From Delphinapterus leucas (lineage: Eukaryota > Chordata > Mammalia > Artiodactyla > Monodontidae), in the NCBI RefSeq assembly GCF_002288925.2, contig NW_022098000.1, forward strand, positions 21,115,142-21,179,141: a stretch of DNA of 64,000 bases. The letters run 5' to 3'. Below the pieces are notes generated by a model that ran no database searches, had not been told where the DNA came from, and saw only the letters and a program-made list of their open reading frames with translations. Shown here piece after piece: positions 1 through 11,888 of this stretch. Numbering within the stretch: the first letter of the stretch is position 1; the number at the start of each line of letters is the position of its first letter. The translations under genes and the position numbers were made by a program.

Positions 1-1400
1 TTGTTACTAACCCTACTCCTTACAGGTTATAGAGGAGATGGAACCTCCATTCATGTCATGTTCTTTTGCCCAGTCTTGCATATCATGACCTTTGAAATGT
101 GACCCATCAATCACTGTTTTTTGGATGAGGGTACCCAAACATAGTGCTCGGTTCTCTAATCCCCTAATGGTGGCAGCCTGGTTTGTGCAGAGACAGAGGA
201 AAGCTTGGGTTAGGCCAGATGCAGTGTTCATAGAAACCAAGGCATATTTAGAACCCTCCCTCAGAGGGAGGGGTCCAATATAATCAATTTACCAATCCTT
301 CACCCGTTGGAAACTCCAGTAGATGGTACCAGACCACTTTGGAAGTTGTTCTGGGTGTTGTTTAGAACATATAGGACATGCCGTTACTTACATTAACCAA
401 GTCACTGCATTTCAAGGGCAATCCAGCATCCTTGGCAATATGCCATCTTACCCAGGTGTTACAGTGGCTGCTCTTCCTATGTACCCAATCTGCTGTGGCT
501 ACTGAAGGGTCAGTTGCTTCAATCAGCTTCCTGATTGCCAGAGGGGGCATTTGAAGGATCTACATATTCTACAGGACCTAGTAGCACTCACATTTCTAGA
601 GACAGGGGCCTGGTGGACAGGGTGTTCCCCTGCTACACAGAGCCATGCCACTTAGTCAAACTGGGCCTTTGAGTCATGGCAAATGTGGGTTGATGGAACA
701 TATTCTCAATCCACCCCTTGAAAGGAAGGGAAGTTCTTACCATGATATGCTGTGTACACTGCTAGAGCTGTTGCTCTCTGGGGGCATATCAGAGTTTTGC
801 CACCTTCTAGAGCTGGGACCAAAACCCTAGGGACACTCTTTCCTTCTGTTGTCTCTGCCACAGGGCCTAATTGACACTTTCTGGAGTCACAGACACATAT
901 AACTCATGGTAGCCCTGCTTGGGAGACGCCCAGAGCTTTAATTTGCTTCACTAGTATTCTTGCCTGCTCATAGGTAGCTTGTAGTTTTGACTCGCAGTTC
1001 CACATGTGCCCTTTTTTTGCCCGGTTGTATAAGGGACAGAGGCATTGTGCCAGGTGGGCAATAAAAGTCCTCCAAATCCCCAAAATGCCTACAAAGACTT
1101 GCATCTATTTCATACTCTTAGGGCTTGGATAGGCTTACATCTTAGTTATAGCTTCTGGAACAACTTGAGTCTTAGCCGACTACACAACTCCCAACAACTT
1201 TACAGTGATGCCTGGGCCTTGAATGTTCTGTGGGTTCACTGCCCATCCTCTTCCTTGCAGATGTTCCAGCAAAGTCTGCAGAATGTCCTGCAGCAGAGGC
1301 AAGGCTTCACATGTTAATTTTCTATCATCGATGTAATAGATCCCTTTCATTGATACAGGGGGATTAAGAAAACACTGAGACCAGAAAAAATAGTTATACC
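1..1400 (-). pseudogene. ERVL-like endogenous retrovirus pol remnant (RT, RNase H, integrase parts)
   Basis: Broken minus-strand frames read, in retroviral order from high to low coordinate, as reverse transcriptase, connection/RNase H and integrase. The RT catalytic box YIDD is at 1324-1335, followed by the conserved thumb region down to about 1180. The connection region is at 904-1104. The histidine-rich zinc-binding start of integrase is at about 362-550 and part of the integrase core at 13-240. Stops and frameshifts separate every piece, so nothing here can encode a working enzyme. The copy runs off the left edge, and sequence beyond about 1400 no longer reads as pol, so the amino-terminal RT is missing. 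No LTR or env is seen in the window. The residue pattern is closest to class III (ERVL) elements; class I is the alternative. Decay suggests an old insertion. Confidence 0.7.
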
Positions 1401-1489
1401 ATTTCAAAAAAGTAAAAGCCAAGATAAATGCCCAGAAAAGGAATATCTACAAAAAAACTTAGAATAAACGTGTCTTATGTGTAATACGA

Positions 1490-1820
1490 GCTTCCCTGGT
1501 GGCGCAGTGGTTAAGAATCCGCCTGCCAATGCAGGGGACACAGGTTCGATCCCTGGTCCGGGAAGAACCCACATGCCGCCACAACTACTGAGCCTGCACT
1601 CTAGAGCCCATGAGCCGCAACTACTGAGCCCACATGCCACAACTACTGAAGCCCGCGCACCTAGAGCCCGTGCTCCACAACTAAAGAAGCCACTGCAATG
1701 AGAAGCCCGTGCACCACAACGAAGAGTAGCCCCCGCTCACTGCAACCAGAGAAAAGCCCACATGCAGCGAAGACCCAATGCAGCCAAAAATAAAATAAAT
1801 AAAATAAAATAAATAAATTT
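1490..1820 (+). mobile_element. CHR-type tRNA-derived SINE, long form
   Basis: The element starts with the typical SINE head (gcttccctggtggcgcagtgg, A-box region) and has a canonical B box (ggttcgatccc) at 1543-1553. A tRNA-unrelated body rich in 'caactactga' repeats follows, then an (AAAT)n-like tail near 1795-1820. These are internal RNA polymerase III promoter parts, so this is a retroposon and not a tRNA gene. Imperfect copies of tcttatg.gta lie on both sides (about 1473 and 1849) and may be the decayed target duplication. Open frames here in both directions are SINE translations. Confidence 0.9.
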
Positions 1821-4800
1821 ATTTTTTTAAGAAGCATATCTTATGGGTATGTCCTTATTAAGTTGGTGCAATGGATAAAATCATCTCTAGTTAATTCAAC
1901 TCCACAAACACTTATCATACACCTAATATATGCTGGGCACTGTGCTAGGAGCTGGGAAAACAGAGGCAAATAATCTGTGTACCTGCCAACAAGTCCCCAG
2001 TGGATGGGGTAGGAGTGGAGTCTACTTGCATTTACAAGAGGAGTTCTAAAGTTTTCAAGTAGATTCAGCAGGTGTTCCTTTAAATTGCAAAATTCCCTAC
2101 ATTTTTACACCTATTTGGAATAGAATTCGTTTTTAAAACATTCAATTTTCAGAAATACATCTACTGCCTAGAGAAAGGTACCCAGGACTATTTTCTACTT
2201 AGTCCAAAAGCACAGGATCTGATTTGCTTGTTACACCCAACAGAATACGCTCAGCACAGGAGAGTCTATTTCCAATCTGACTGTGATTTTAACATTTTTT
2301 TTCAAGCTTAAAACAATGGAAGTAACTAGTCACACATTGGTTTTCTTCAAGCCCTATGTTCAGAGCTACATCTTTCCTTTAAAACAAAACAATCAGATCA
2401 ATAATACATGTATTTTCCTTTATATGATTTTCCACTAATTCTTCCTAAGAACAAACTCAGCCTCCATTTAATTCTTTTAACCAGGATATTTTCAAACAGA
2501 GGAGAGCTGTGTGCATTGGGTCAAGTCTTCTCTCTCCCCTTGTCGCTCTCTCCTCTGCCCTCATTCTTCCTCTTTCTCCTTTCCTCCCTCCCCTCCCAGC
2601 CTCCCCCGACTTTGGGACTTTGAAAGACAGAGCTGCAAGGTTGCTACTACAGATCCCCCATTTCTTTTGTTCACCACGACATTGGCAAGAAAGGCAACAC
2701 CTAGAAAACACAGAACAGAGACATTTCTGAACCCAACAGTACCTTTTTCTGTTTCTCTCTCGTTGCGACTCAAGGGACAAATTATCTTTCCTTTCCAAAT
2801 GACCTTGTTTCTCTCTGTCAAGAACCGATGGCCGTGTTACCTGGTTAGAGCCCAGCCTGCAGCTACCACGCAGGTAACTCACTCATGTTGGACTGTAACT
2901 CACCTAACTCGTTTGTGTCCCGACCAAACCTATGCCAAAGTGAAAGCTCAGGCTGACCATGGGGCAAGTTTAATGATTAACACAAGCTGTTTAGGCTTTT
3001 TCCCCAGGGTCTTTTTTTAATGACCAAAAAAAAGCGTGTCCTACATTTTTCTCCACTTACTGCATGTGCCCTAGACAAGAATTTTAAGTGAAAGTCCACC
3101 CAGTGACACAAACAGACATTCAATGATTGAAAGAATTTGCCAGTAAGTCAGGGACCGAACACAGGCCCAGGAGAAAGGGCCACCAGGGGCTGGTCCCCAT
3201 TCATGAGCAGTCTCTGACTTTTCATCAAGAGAAATGGCTTGTAAGTGCCTGCCACGGGCTGGCATTCTCACTATCGGGGGAGGGGGGGGAGTCTAAAGAA
3301 GCAGAGAGAGGATGATCGACTCAAAGACTTGCTGAGAAAGGGCCAACTAGCCCTCCCTGTTTTTTACTTTCCTCCCTCCCTCCTGACCTTGCTTTCTTGG
3401 CCAAGAAGAAGTCCTTGACTTGTACCCATCACCTTCTGTGAGGACCCAGAGACCATGGGTCTCAGTCACTGGCTTGACTCTCTTGATGAGACAAGAAGCT
3501 GACCTAGGAAGTCAGCACCACCTCCTTACCTGGTCCACATCTGACTTCCTTGTCTCTGTCCCACCATACACTCCAACTCACATCACCAGCTTCCTGACTG
3601 AGTCAGTCCATGCCCAGTGTTTCCTGACCAGAAGAAACTCTCATCTTCTTTCCTTTGAGACAGAAGCCTTTCCAGCATAATTTGATAGCCCTGAGTCTCT
3701 GCCTCAAAGGACCTGGGAAGCATCCCCAGCAAGACCAGATTTAATCCATGGAAATAGAGCACAACTCTCATAAGAGTGCTGGAACTATCCTCTAGAAAGT
3801 ATGGGAGTTTATACCAAATCTGATGTTCATCTCAGCTTGGCAACGAGCGACAAGAAGAATGATTTTCCTAGCACTGCTGACAGTAGTGTAGAGAGAGGAT
3901 GCCTGGCCAGGTTAGGCAGCCAGGGTGTCAGACATCGGGCCACCCTCCTGCCTACTGAATCTCAGGTTCCATTCTAGATCTTCCAATTCAGGTCCACAGG
4001 CATCATCTGAGCCACACTTGTGTGCTTGGCACGTGGGAAATAAGGAAGAGGGGACAGACCAGGTTCTGGGGAGATAAAGGAGATTTCAAAATTATTGGTA
4101 ATTTTTATTTTTGTAAAGAAAATTATATTCACGAACCACTTAGATGATCCAAAATTATTTTTTTAAAGAATATAACACAGTTTCTGCCCTCAAAGTGCTC
4201 GCTGTCCGGCAAGGGAGACATCATGATGAGATTCATTTACTATATTGTAGTCAAGTCTCGTGATTAAGACTTAACCCATGTTTTATTTCCCGCTACTTTA
4301 ACAAGAGATTCCAGAGATTAACCCCATCTATCCTTGAGTAAAGAGCCTATAATGGATATTTATAATTCTTTTTGGCAGCCTCGCTATCAAGACTAAAACA
4401 CCCTAATTTTCTTATGGGTAGATGTGTCTCTTTACTCTTGACTAAAAGAAACCTAATGATACGCAGGACTTTGGTTTCTGTGCTCTAGAAACTTCCTGGT
4501 GGGCAATCAAGCTCCACGGTTACAGAAATGAAGTAGAATGAGCCATTTCATGCTCCAAGGCCTAAAAGGAGAAGCTGCAGAACTCCACAGGCAGTGGCTT
4601 TGCCACATGGAAGTTGGGGGAGCCTTAAATACTCCTCTCTGTGAGCTCCATCCACCTCAAGACCCTCAAATATACACACATATCTAAGTTTGTCATGCAA
4701 ACACAACCTCCAGACAAGTCCCCTCCACCAACTCTTCCATCTAATCATACTCCAAAGTCCCTGTCATACAGAAATTCTAAAGAAAATCTTGAGCTTGGGT

Positions 4801-5300
4801 CTCTGAAGGCAACCAGAGCATGGTTCCCCTACCACCCCAAGGCAGGTAGCCATGCTCACCCCCAGACACTGACACTCTTCCATAGGAAGCTATTTTTACA
4901 AGACCTTGTGAAATTCTCAACACACAAAAAAAATGCCTATAAAGCAAACTCAAAGAGGTCAAGGGAGCAGGTCATTTTCTGACCCCTTTCCCTTGGATTT
5001 CAACACCACTCTGAATTCCTGGGGACTAACAGCTTTGGGAATTGGGGAGGGGTGGTAGGAAAATGCATCTCAACGATCTCCAATTATAGGAAGCATAATG
5101 ACCAAAGGCCTAGCTGCTGTCCTTTCAGATTCATCTCCACATTTGCACTAAGGCCACACTTCTTCAGACTCTAACTGATATACAGGCCCTGAGAGATAAC
5201 TAAGTTCCCACATGGGCAAATACAGAGTTACAAGTCATCAAAATGTGGGTGCCACTGTAAATGTGACCTCATGAGTGTGGTGATGCCTGGCAACTTTTGG
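1821..5300. other. Non-genic stretch, mostly unique sequence
   Basis: No gene is recognised. A short piece around 1893-2000 resembles the reverse complement of an L2 3' end (stop-rich, 'gggcactgtgctagg' core). A C/T-only tract lies at about 2528-2608; it explains the overlapping open frames of 60-170 codons there, which are compositional. A G run occurs at 3282-3292. The rest shows no repeat or coding signal that I can name. Confidence 0.6.
2528..2608. repeat. Polypyrimidine (C/T-rich) tract
   Basis: About 80 bases are almost entirely C and T on the plus strand, with ctct and ccctccc blocks. Serine/leucine/proline-rich frames on plus and arginine/glutamate-rich frames on minus across this region are artefacts of composition. 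Confidence 0.8.
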
Positions 5301-5314
5301 GTTATATGTGTCAT

Positions 5315-5425
5315 TCCCAGACTAGATGCTGCCTTTCTTAAAGAAAAAAATGATATGTTCCCTCTGTACCCTCAAAACATTTTGCACAGTGCCTTACATA
5401 GAGTAGGTACCCAAATGGAAAGGAA
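5315..5425 (+). mobile_element. L2 LINE 3' end fragment (weak)
   Basis: The order 'cacagtgccttacatagagtaggtaccca' in spirit matches the L2 tail (cacagtgcctggcacatagtaggcgctca), preceded by the usual 'taccctcaaaacatt' type text. It is short and diverged. Confidence 0.5.
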
Positions 5426-5753
5426 TGCCTGGGAATCCATTTGAGGAAAAACATTCTGGAATGGATGAGGGCCACCAAAGTCAAAAGCAGGTTTTAAATG
5501 GAAACCAAAAATGCTCAATGCATTTTTTTCTTTTTTTGCTTTCTCTTTATCAAAATTGTTTTATCATACCCTCTTCAACTTACAGGCATATTTCTTTTTT
5601 TTTTTTTTTCTGTCTTTGGAATTCATTGTTTCATTACGGTTCTCACAAAATACAAAGCTCAAACGTAACTGTCTACGTCCACCACAAAACAGAATCAAGT
5701 AATTGGTTAGCACACAAACAATGATCTTTTTCATTTTTTTATCAGAATCTGTA

Positions 5754-6068
5754 TTTTATTTTATTTATTTTTTAATTTATTGGTTTTGTTTTGTTTTTTG
5801 TTTTTGGCTGCCTTGGGTCTTCCTTGCTGTGCACAGGCTTTCTCTAGTTGCAGTGAGCTGGGGCTACGCCTCATTGCAGTGCGTGGGCTTCTCATTGCGG
5901 TGGCCTCTCCCGTTGCGGAGCACGGGCTCTAGGCGCACAAGCTCCAGTAGTCATGGCGCACGGGCTCAGTTGCTCCGCGGCATGTAGGATCCTCCCAGAC
6001 CAGGGCTTGAACCCGTGTCCCCTGCATTGGCAGGCGGATTCCCAACCACTGCGCCACCAGGGAAGCCC
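5754..6068 (-). mobile_element. CHR-type SINE, long form
   Basis: Reverse-oriented copy: the T-rich segment at 5754-5805 is the complement of the tail, and the head lies at the right end (ccaccagggaagcccc, ending about 6068). The B box complement (gcttgaaccc) is near 6005. Copies of tctttttcattt at about 5726 and 6070 look like the target-site duplication, which would place the true left boundary near 5738. Confidence 0.9.
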
Positions 6069-6081
6069 CTCTTTTTCATTT

Positions 6082-8036
6082 AAAAAAATATATATAACAA
6101 CGTTCAGCGTTTGACAGTTTTGTGTGTGTGTTTCTCTTTAAGGCTTTATGTTGCAGACCCTTAAGTACGCACATACCTGTTGTCAGGATACACCACCCAC
6201 AAGCAGGGAAGGCCACTGTGGATACATTCCTGAGGGTGACACGCACTTATCCATGTTGTACAGGCATATTTCTGATAGGAAGTGAACCTGGAACAGGACA
6301 ATAACATGGTCCTTCCATCTAAGTAAGAACTTCACTGGGTAAGTGGGGCTCTGGAGTAAGCTGTGTTCTTACTCTCCTGATACACCATTTGTGTGACTAG
6401 CCCTGGAGCTATGCCTCAGCCACAGCCCTCACATTTTCTGTGTGGTCAGAGTCCTCCCCGGTGAGGTGAGACAGGTGAATTCCCCTTTCACCTGTCTAGG
6501 ATTGACCCAATTCCTCCTCCTTCCTTTTCCTCAAGTATTCCTAGCCTCCCTTTTTCATAAAGAAACAAAGCTAAAGGAATTATATTCTCTCTGGTTCAAT
6601 ATCATACCTCTGATTAACTTTGGATCCAAAGGATAATGAGTATATGCACTCAGATTTGTAGAAGAAATGAATCTGTTCCACTAGAGGGTCAAAGCTATGG
6701 ATAAAATATTTGCTTCATAGTTTCTTTAGACAAATTTTCTTTCCCACTAGAGTAAAATTACTTAAAAGTTATCTATCATTATTGCCTCTGACCGGAGTCA
6801 GTCTTGCTTATTAACTTATTTTGATAACAATGACCCCCACTTATCTGGAATCCAAACTGTGGTACCCTGCATCATCCTGATGAGGGTCCTGAAAACCATC
6901 AATGGTGCCCTGGGTGACACAGGTGAAAATAACTTAATGAAGTCCATGAACTTGGGAGTAACACTGAACTGCGGGTAGGTTCCTCATTTGCATGAGCAGA
7001 GCTTACTGGCTACTCCAGCATCATATAGCCTGGGAGCCTATGGGGCCACATGCTCAATCATCCCGAGGGCATCACTGTCTCACAATGCTCAACATAGCTA
7101 GGTTCATACCAATGACGTAGGGTAATCGGAAAGTGGTGAAATCGAGTTCATATCTAACTTGTAGGATGACCAACAGTCTCAGTTTGCCTATAACTAGGAG
7201 GTTTCCGAGGTCATGGGTCTTTCAGTGTAAAACAGGTAAAGTCCCGGGAAAAACAGGATGGCTCATCACCCTACACTTTAGACAGCTCCTAGCCCAGACA
7301 TAGTCAACATTTTCTAAAATGCTTTGGCACTCAAAGAGGATAGATTTCATTCAGTTCCTTATAAAATTCACTTATATGTCGAGTAACTCAATTCCTGCCA
7401 TGTCAGATAAAACAGGTGTTGCAATATCCAATGTTTTCCAGACCACAGAAACGTCTTTCTCTTTGAATTTGGAGCATTTGTGAGAAATGTGGGCAAAACA
7501 GCATATGTCAGTTTCTGAATTACATACAGTACAGCGTCTTCTCCTGGGTTCAGCAGAATTTAAAATAAATCATGTCAGCAGGGAGCAACAACACAAAAGC
7601 AATTAATTTTTTTCTAGTTTGATACCATGCTGCTCTCTGAGTCAGGAGCCCAACTGAGATGCCCAAGCGTATCTCACTCCTTGTTTTAAAATTAGGAGTG
7701 ACGTGGAAGTCATACATTTCTGCAGCCCAGTAGAACGCTTGCTTTAGCAGCAGAATTTTATGATACTGTCAAATTCTATATCTTAGAGAAAAATTGTTTT
7801 TAAAATGAGAAAAATTGTTTTTAAAATGGAAGAAATGTTTTCCCCTTCTCTGGCAAATGTTGCACAGCTGATGAAATAGCAGAGAGTCCAATACCTGATA
7901 TGAGGGGAACTCCAAAAGTCTAGAAGTAAGATTGCCTTCAGAGTTAAACAATGAAAACAACCAGTAATGGATCAAATTGCTCAGTAAGACTTAAAGCTAT
8001 TACTCTATCTAAGGAAAACCATTCGGATGCTTACTT
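6082..8036. other. Non-genic stretch
   Basis: No gene or named repeat is seen. The only structure is a perfect 21-bp tandem duplication at 7787-7828, listed separately. Open frames of 60-70 codons here lack any protein-like pattern. Confidence 0.6.
7787..7828. repeat. Perfect 21-bp tandem duplication
   Basis: The 21-base unit beginning agaaaaattgtttttaaaat occurs twice, at 7787-7807 and 7808-7828, with no mismatch. Identity suggests a recent slippage or end-joining duplication; there is no larger array. Confidence 0.95.
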
Positions 8037-8044
8037 GTGAAGAC

Positions 8045-8480
8045 AGATAGTGTGGCAGTGTTTTTACAAATGGTAACAAGTTGTTTGTCAATTATCTCTT
8101 TGGAAGGAGGTATATGTCTCCCCCCTCTTGAACCCTGGAGGACTTGTGACTCACTTCAAACCAACAGAAATCATCGGAGAAGATGCCGCCTGACTCCCGA
8201 GGCTAAGTCAGAAAAAACAGTGCAATTTTGCCATGTGGGTTGGAACATTAACTCTTGGGACTCGGAGCCAATCCCTGAGAATTCTGACTACCTGGGGCCA
8301 CCGTGCCAGGAGGAAGGCTCCGGTAAGGCTTACAATCATAGGGGCTATCGTACCCATGTTTCATGATACCTGGAAGTATCGAGCAGCTCTTCTAAAGTCA
8401 CAGCTAACTAATGTGGAGTCGGGCCTAGAAACCAAATGCCTGGATCACAGACTCAAACGTGCTTTCTCGGCTGTAACTAG
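8045..8480 (+). mobile_element. MaLR-like (MLT1-type) LTR remnant, uncertain
   Basis: The stretch contains the MaLR-style phrase 'agaagatgccgcctgactcc' followed by 'ccatgtgggttgg' and later a 'tctaaagtcacagct' block, in the order expected of MLT1 LTRs. Divergence is high and I cannot place either end. Open frames of about 110 codons at 8037-8568 overlap it and have no domain pattern. Confidence 0.35.
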
Positions 8481-9477
8481 TATACGCCTTCTGCTGTATG
8501 GACTGAATAGGCACCGATGCCATAAGGGATGCTCAGGACTCTGGCAGAGAGACGGGAGAGGCACTTAGAAAGAAGCCTCTCCCTCTGCCCCCACGAGTTC
8601 AAATATTACCGTTTTCTATGTGTGCCTAGAAGTGAAAAATTGGGGAAAGCTCCCCTTCTGTGAGATGGAAATTCTTATACTCCCACTCCGGGGGGAAGTC
8701 GTGAGGATGAGATGAGATAACCTAGCATCTTAGAGTCAAATAATGCAGTCATCCTTTGTGTTACCACCAGAAGACTCCAGGAGGCTCTGCTGCTGGGGGA
8801 AAGTCTGAACTGATATGGGCTCCTGGGCTCTTATCCAAATGCTCGTTTCCTTCTTCTTCCTTCTTGTCAAAAGGAAGCAAGGGAGAGTCTGCCAAGTGTG
8901 ACGGAGCTTTGATTATTCTCTCTGGGGCCTTCATGTATTTTTTACATGAAGTCGGAAGTGGGAGAATTGAGGAGAGGTGGGGGAAGAAGTATGAAAGCAG
9001 GATCTCTACCTAACACTGTCCTGCACTTTCAACAATCTTGTAAGTGAGCCGTGCCCTTCATCTCAGAACTTTGATGGTGCTGGGCATGCCTTATTTATAG
9101 ACAACAACTGCTGCAGAACTTCAAAGGGGGCACACAGCCAAGCCAGAGAGGTGGAGGGAACACTCAGAGGAAAGGATGGGACACAACAGCTTCTGGGAGC
9201 CAGCTCTGAGCCCTGCCAGAAAGGCCTGATTGCACCCCCCCGCGCAGTAAATGGCCAAAGCCATTTATGTCAATCCCAGAAGTGCAGCTTTCAGACAAGG
9301 CAGGTGATACAAGTGGGCTTTCTTTGCCTTTCTGGCAAGATCTGACCAACTCTCATATTTATCAGATTAATCCATGGCCTTTAGAGACCATGAATTCCAG
9401 AAAATGAACACCTAACTCTCACCTTAAATCCTTAAAACAAAACAAAAAGAGAAGAAAAACGAGAAGGAGGGGGAGAA
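8481..9477. other. Non-genic stretch
   Basis: I see no gene, RNA or recognisable repeat. A short A-rich/purine segment lies at about 9430-9475, just before the LTR that follows. Confidence 0.55.
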
Positions 9478-9484
9478 GCCAGTA

Positions 9485-9976
9485 TGTATGGGGGACTGAA
9501 TAGCGGCCCTCCCAAAGTTATTCACATCCGAATCCCCAGAACCTGTGAATACGTGACCTTACATGGTAAAAGGGACTTTGCAGGTGTGATTAAGTGACAG
9601 GTCCTGAGATGGGGAGATTATCCTGGATTATCCATGTGGCCCCAACATAATCACAAAGGTCCTTAGAGGACGAAAGCAGGAGGATCAGAGTCAGTAGTAG
9701 GAGATGTGATGATAGAAGCCAGAATTTGATGTGATAGGAGAAAGGGGCCATAAGCCAAGGAATGTAGGGGGCCTTTAGAAGCTGAAAAAAAAAAAGCAAG
9801 GAAACAGATTTTTCCCACAGAATCTCCAGAAGGAACCAGCCCTGTCAACATTTTGACCTTAGCCTTTTGAGACTGATTTTGACTTCTGACCCTCAGACTG
9901 TGAGATAACAAATCCACATTGTTTAAGCCACTAGGTTTGCGGTACCTTGTTACAGCAGCCATAGGAAACTAACACA
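9485..9976 (+). mobile_element. Solo LTR of an ancient ERVL/MaLR-class retrovirus
   Basis: The roughly 490-bp unit begins TGTATGGGGG and ends near aactaacaca, with the retroviral TG...CA termini. It carries the common mammalian LTR text 'gtgaccttacatggtaaaa', 'actgtgagataacaaa' and 'gtttaagccactagg...tgttacagcagcc' near its 3' end. The five bases GCCAG occur at 9478-9482 and again at 9977-9981, consistent with an LTR target duplication. No gag, pol or env sequence is attached, so it is a solo LTR. The open frames inside on the minus strand (9590-9962) are LTR shadows. Confidence 0.75.
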
Positions 9977-9981
9977 GCCAG

Positions 9982-10612
9982 GAAGGGTTGTCATTTGGCG
10001 CCACTAAAGTGTATAGGTCCCTCTTGGAAGACACTGGTGCAATTACCCATGAAACATAGTGGGTTACTTAGCCCCTGAATTACCCTTTTAATGTTTCACC
10101 CTCTCCCTCCTCCTGGCTCCTTCAAAAGGACCAAAAATACTCAAGGAGCAGGTTCTTAATAATTGAAGTTCAAATAAAATGGGCATGCAAGAGAAAGGCT
10201 GGAAAAAAATATTTGTTTTAGTTTAGGAGCAGGGAAAGTCTGAATTTTTATGTGCATGTAGATAAAAAAGACTGAAAGGATATACACATTAGAATGGTAA
10301 TGGTTAACCACTGAGGTAAGATTATGGGTTATTTTTATTTTCCTCATTTTGCTTACCTTTATTTTCTCCTAAAACAAACACATATTATTGTGTCATAAAT
10401 TTTTTCAAGTGATATCAGGTATGATAAAAGTAGTATCTTTCTTGTGACTTTAAAAGATTTTTTTTTTTTTTTTTTGTAGAAACTACCAAGGTCATTTCCC
10501 AAGTTTAGGACAATTGCGCAGAAAATTTTAGGATCTGACTGGACCCACTAGGGGGCAATATTGAACCCTTGAATACGAACACAGAAGCAGACTGCTGTGA
10601 GCAAATAAATAT
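9982..10612. other. Non-genic, AT-rich stretch with a T18 run
   Basis: No gene is recognised. A run of 18 T lies at 10458-10475; it could be the complement of an old retroposon tail, but no body attached to it is recognisable. Confidence 0.6.
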
Positions 10613-10621
10613 TAATTCGGA

Positions 10622-10666
10622 CTGTGAGAAATAAATTTCTGTTATTTAAGCCGAAAAAAAAAAAAC
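10622..10666 (+). mobile_element. 45-bp retroposed transcript tail with poly(A) and 9-bp target duplication
   Basis: The nine bases taattcgga occur at 10613-10621 and again at 10667-10675. Between them sit only 45 bases: a short 3' end with a canonical AATAAA at 10630-10635, then 18 bases later a run of 12 A (10654-10665). This is the layout of an extremely 5'-truncated L1-mediated retrocopy of a polyadenylated transcript. The non-A part resembles the 3' end of the LTR type at 9485-9976 (actgtgag, tttaagcc), suggesting that the source RNA was polyadenylated in such an LTR. Confidence 0.75.
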
Positions 10667-10675
10667 TAATTCGGA

Positions 10676-11239
10676 AAAGACAGCCATCCAAAATGTAAAA
10701 TTTCAGGCACCTTAGCACCCAATCTGGCCCAGAATATCTTCCCATCAATCAACTTCACAGTATGACATTAGAGCAACTTCTTTCATTTGAAGGAGCCTTA
10801 AAAAGTATATTCTGTGCAACTCAATAATTTAGAAAGACAAGTCATGAGAAAACAAGTTCTGTGGTCAAATAGGGTGGAAAAGGCTATGAGCTATACACTT
10901 CTTTAAAGACTCACAAAGGATATTTATTGGCTTATTAAAGCCTCTGAGATGTCCTGCCGAAATGAATCTTATTTAGGTTCATTGAAGTATTTCCCAAATA
11001 CTTACTTCATCACAGATCCATCATTTTCATTGGAACTAGGGTTTCTGAACATTCTTTGGAAAATTCTGCTGTGATTATGTGATTTGTAATAAGAAATATA
11101 TATTTGTAATAAGAAATGTAGATCTGGCACAGAGCTCCTAAGACCCTTGGAATTTCCTAAGTGATAAGAGGAGTAAAGGTGACTTTTGATATTCATCACA
11201 AACCTCTTTCAACTACCTTGTGTTTATGTCAATAAGATG
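10676..11239. other. Non-genic stretch
   Basis: No gene or named repeat is seen. A short near-repeat 'tttgtaataagaaat' occurs twice at about 11081-11117. The 65-codon minus frame at 11002-11199 has no protein-like pattern. Confidence 0.55.
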
Positions 11240-11888
11240 ACTTCTGAAAAGTAAGGATGGGGGATGGTTACCAGGGGACTAACCCTATGATTAGGGGGTT
11301 GGAACTTTCAGCCCCAGCCTTGGAACCTTTAGGGAGAGGAGAGGGGCTAGAGATTATTAGTTCAATCACCAACGGCCAATGATCTGATCAATCGTGCTCA
11401 TGTAATGTGATGAAGTCTCTATAAAACCCCAAAGAACTGGGTTCAGAGAGCTTCCAGGTTGGTGGACACATGGAGATGTGGGAGAGTGACGTGCCCAGAG
11501 AGGGCGTGGAAGCCCCGTGCCTCTTCCCACATACTATCTTGCTTTATGTATCTCTTCCATCTGGCTGTTCCTGAGTTTTATCCTTTTATAATAAACCAGT
11601 CATCTAGTAAGTAAAATGCTTTCCCGAATTTAGCTCACAGAAATTAATCTATCCTGAGGAGAAGTTCATGGAAACCTCCAATTTATACGCAGTTGGTTCA
11701 GAAACACAGGTAACTTGTCCTTGCCATTGGCATCTGACATGGGGACAGTCTTCTGGGACTGAGCCCTAAACCTGAGGGTTCTGACACTACCTCTAGGTAG
11801 ATAGCATCAGAATTGAGTAAAATAGTAGGGCACTCAGCAAGAATTGCTTAATGTGTGGAAAACCCATACATCTGATGTCAGAAGTGTA
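11240..11888 (+). mobile_element. Endogenous retrovirus LTR with TATA box and poly(A) signal
   Basis: A roughly 650-bp LTR-like block has retroviral promoter order: TATA-type box tataaaa at 11420-11426, then 'ggttcagagagcttcc', then AATAAA at 11590-11595, then a long U5-like part ending near 'tgatgtcagaagtgt' (about 11888). Left end is approximate. No internal retroviral genes flank it, so it is a solo LTR. Family name not assigned; class I is my guess. Confidence 0.65.

Noticed and set aside
1490..1560. tRNA gene (A and B box present)
   Set aside because: The boxes belong to the tRNA-derived head of a SINE; no cloverleaf with a full acceptor stem and anticodon arm is formed. The same holds for all other SINE copies.
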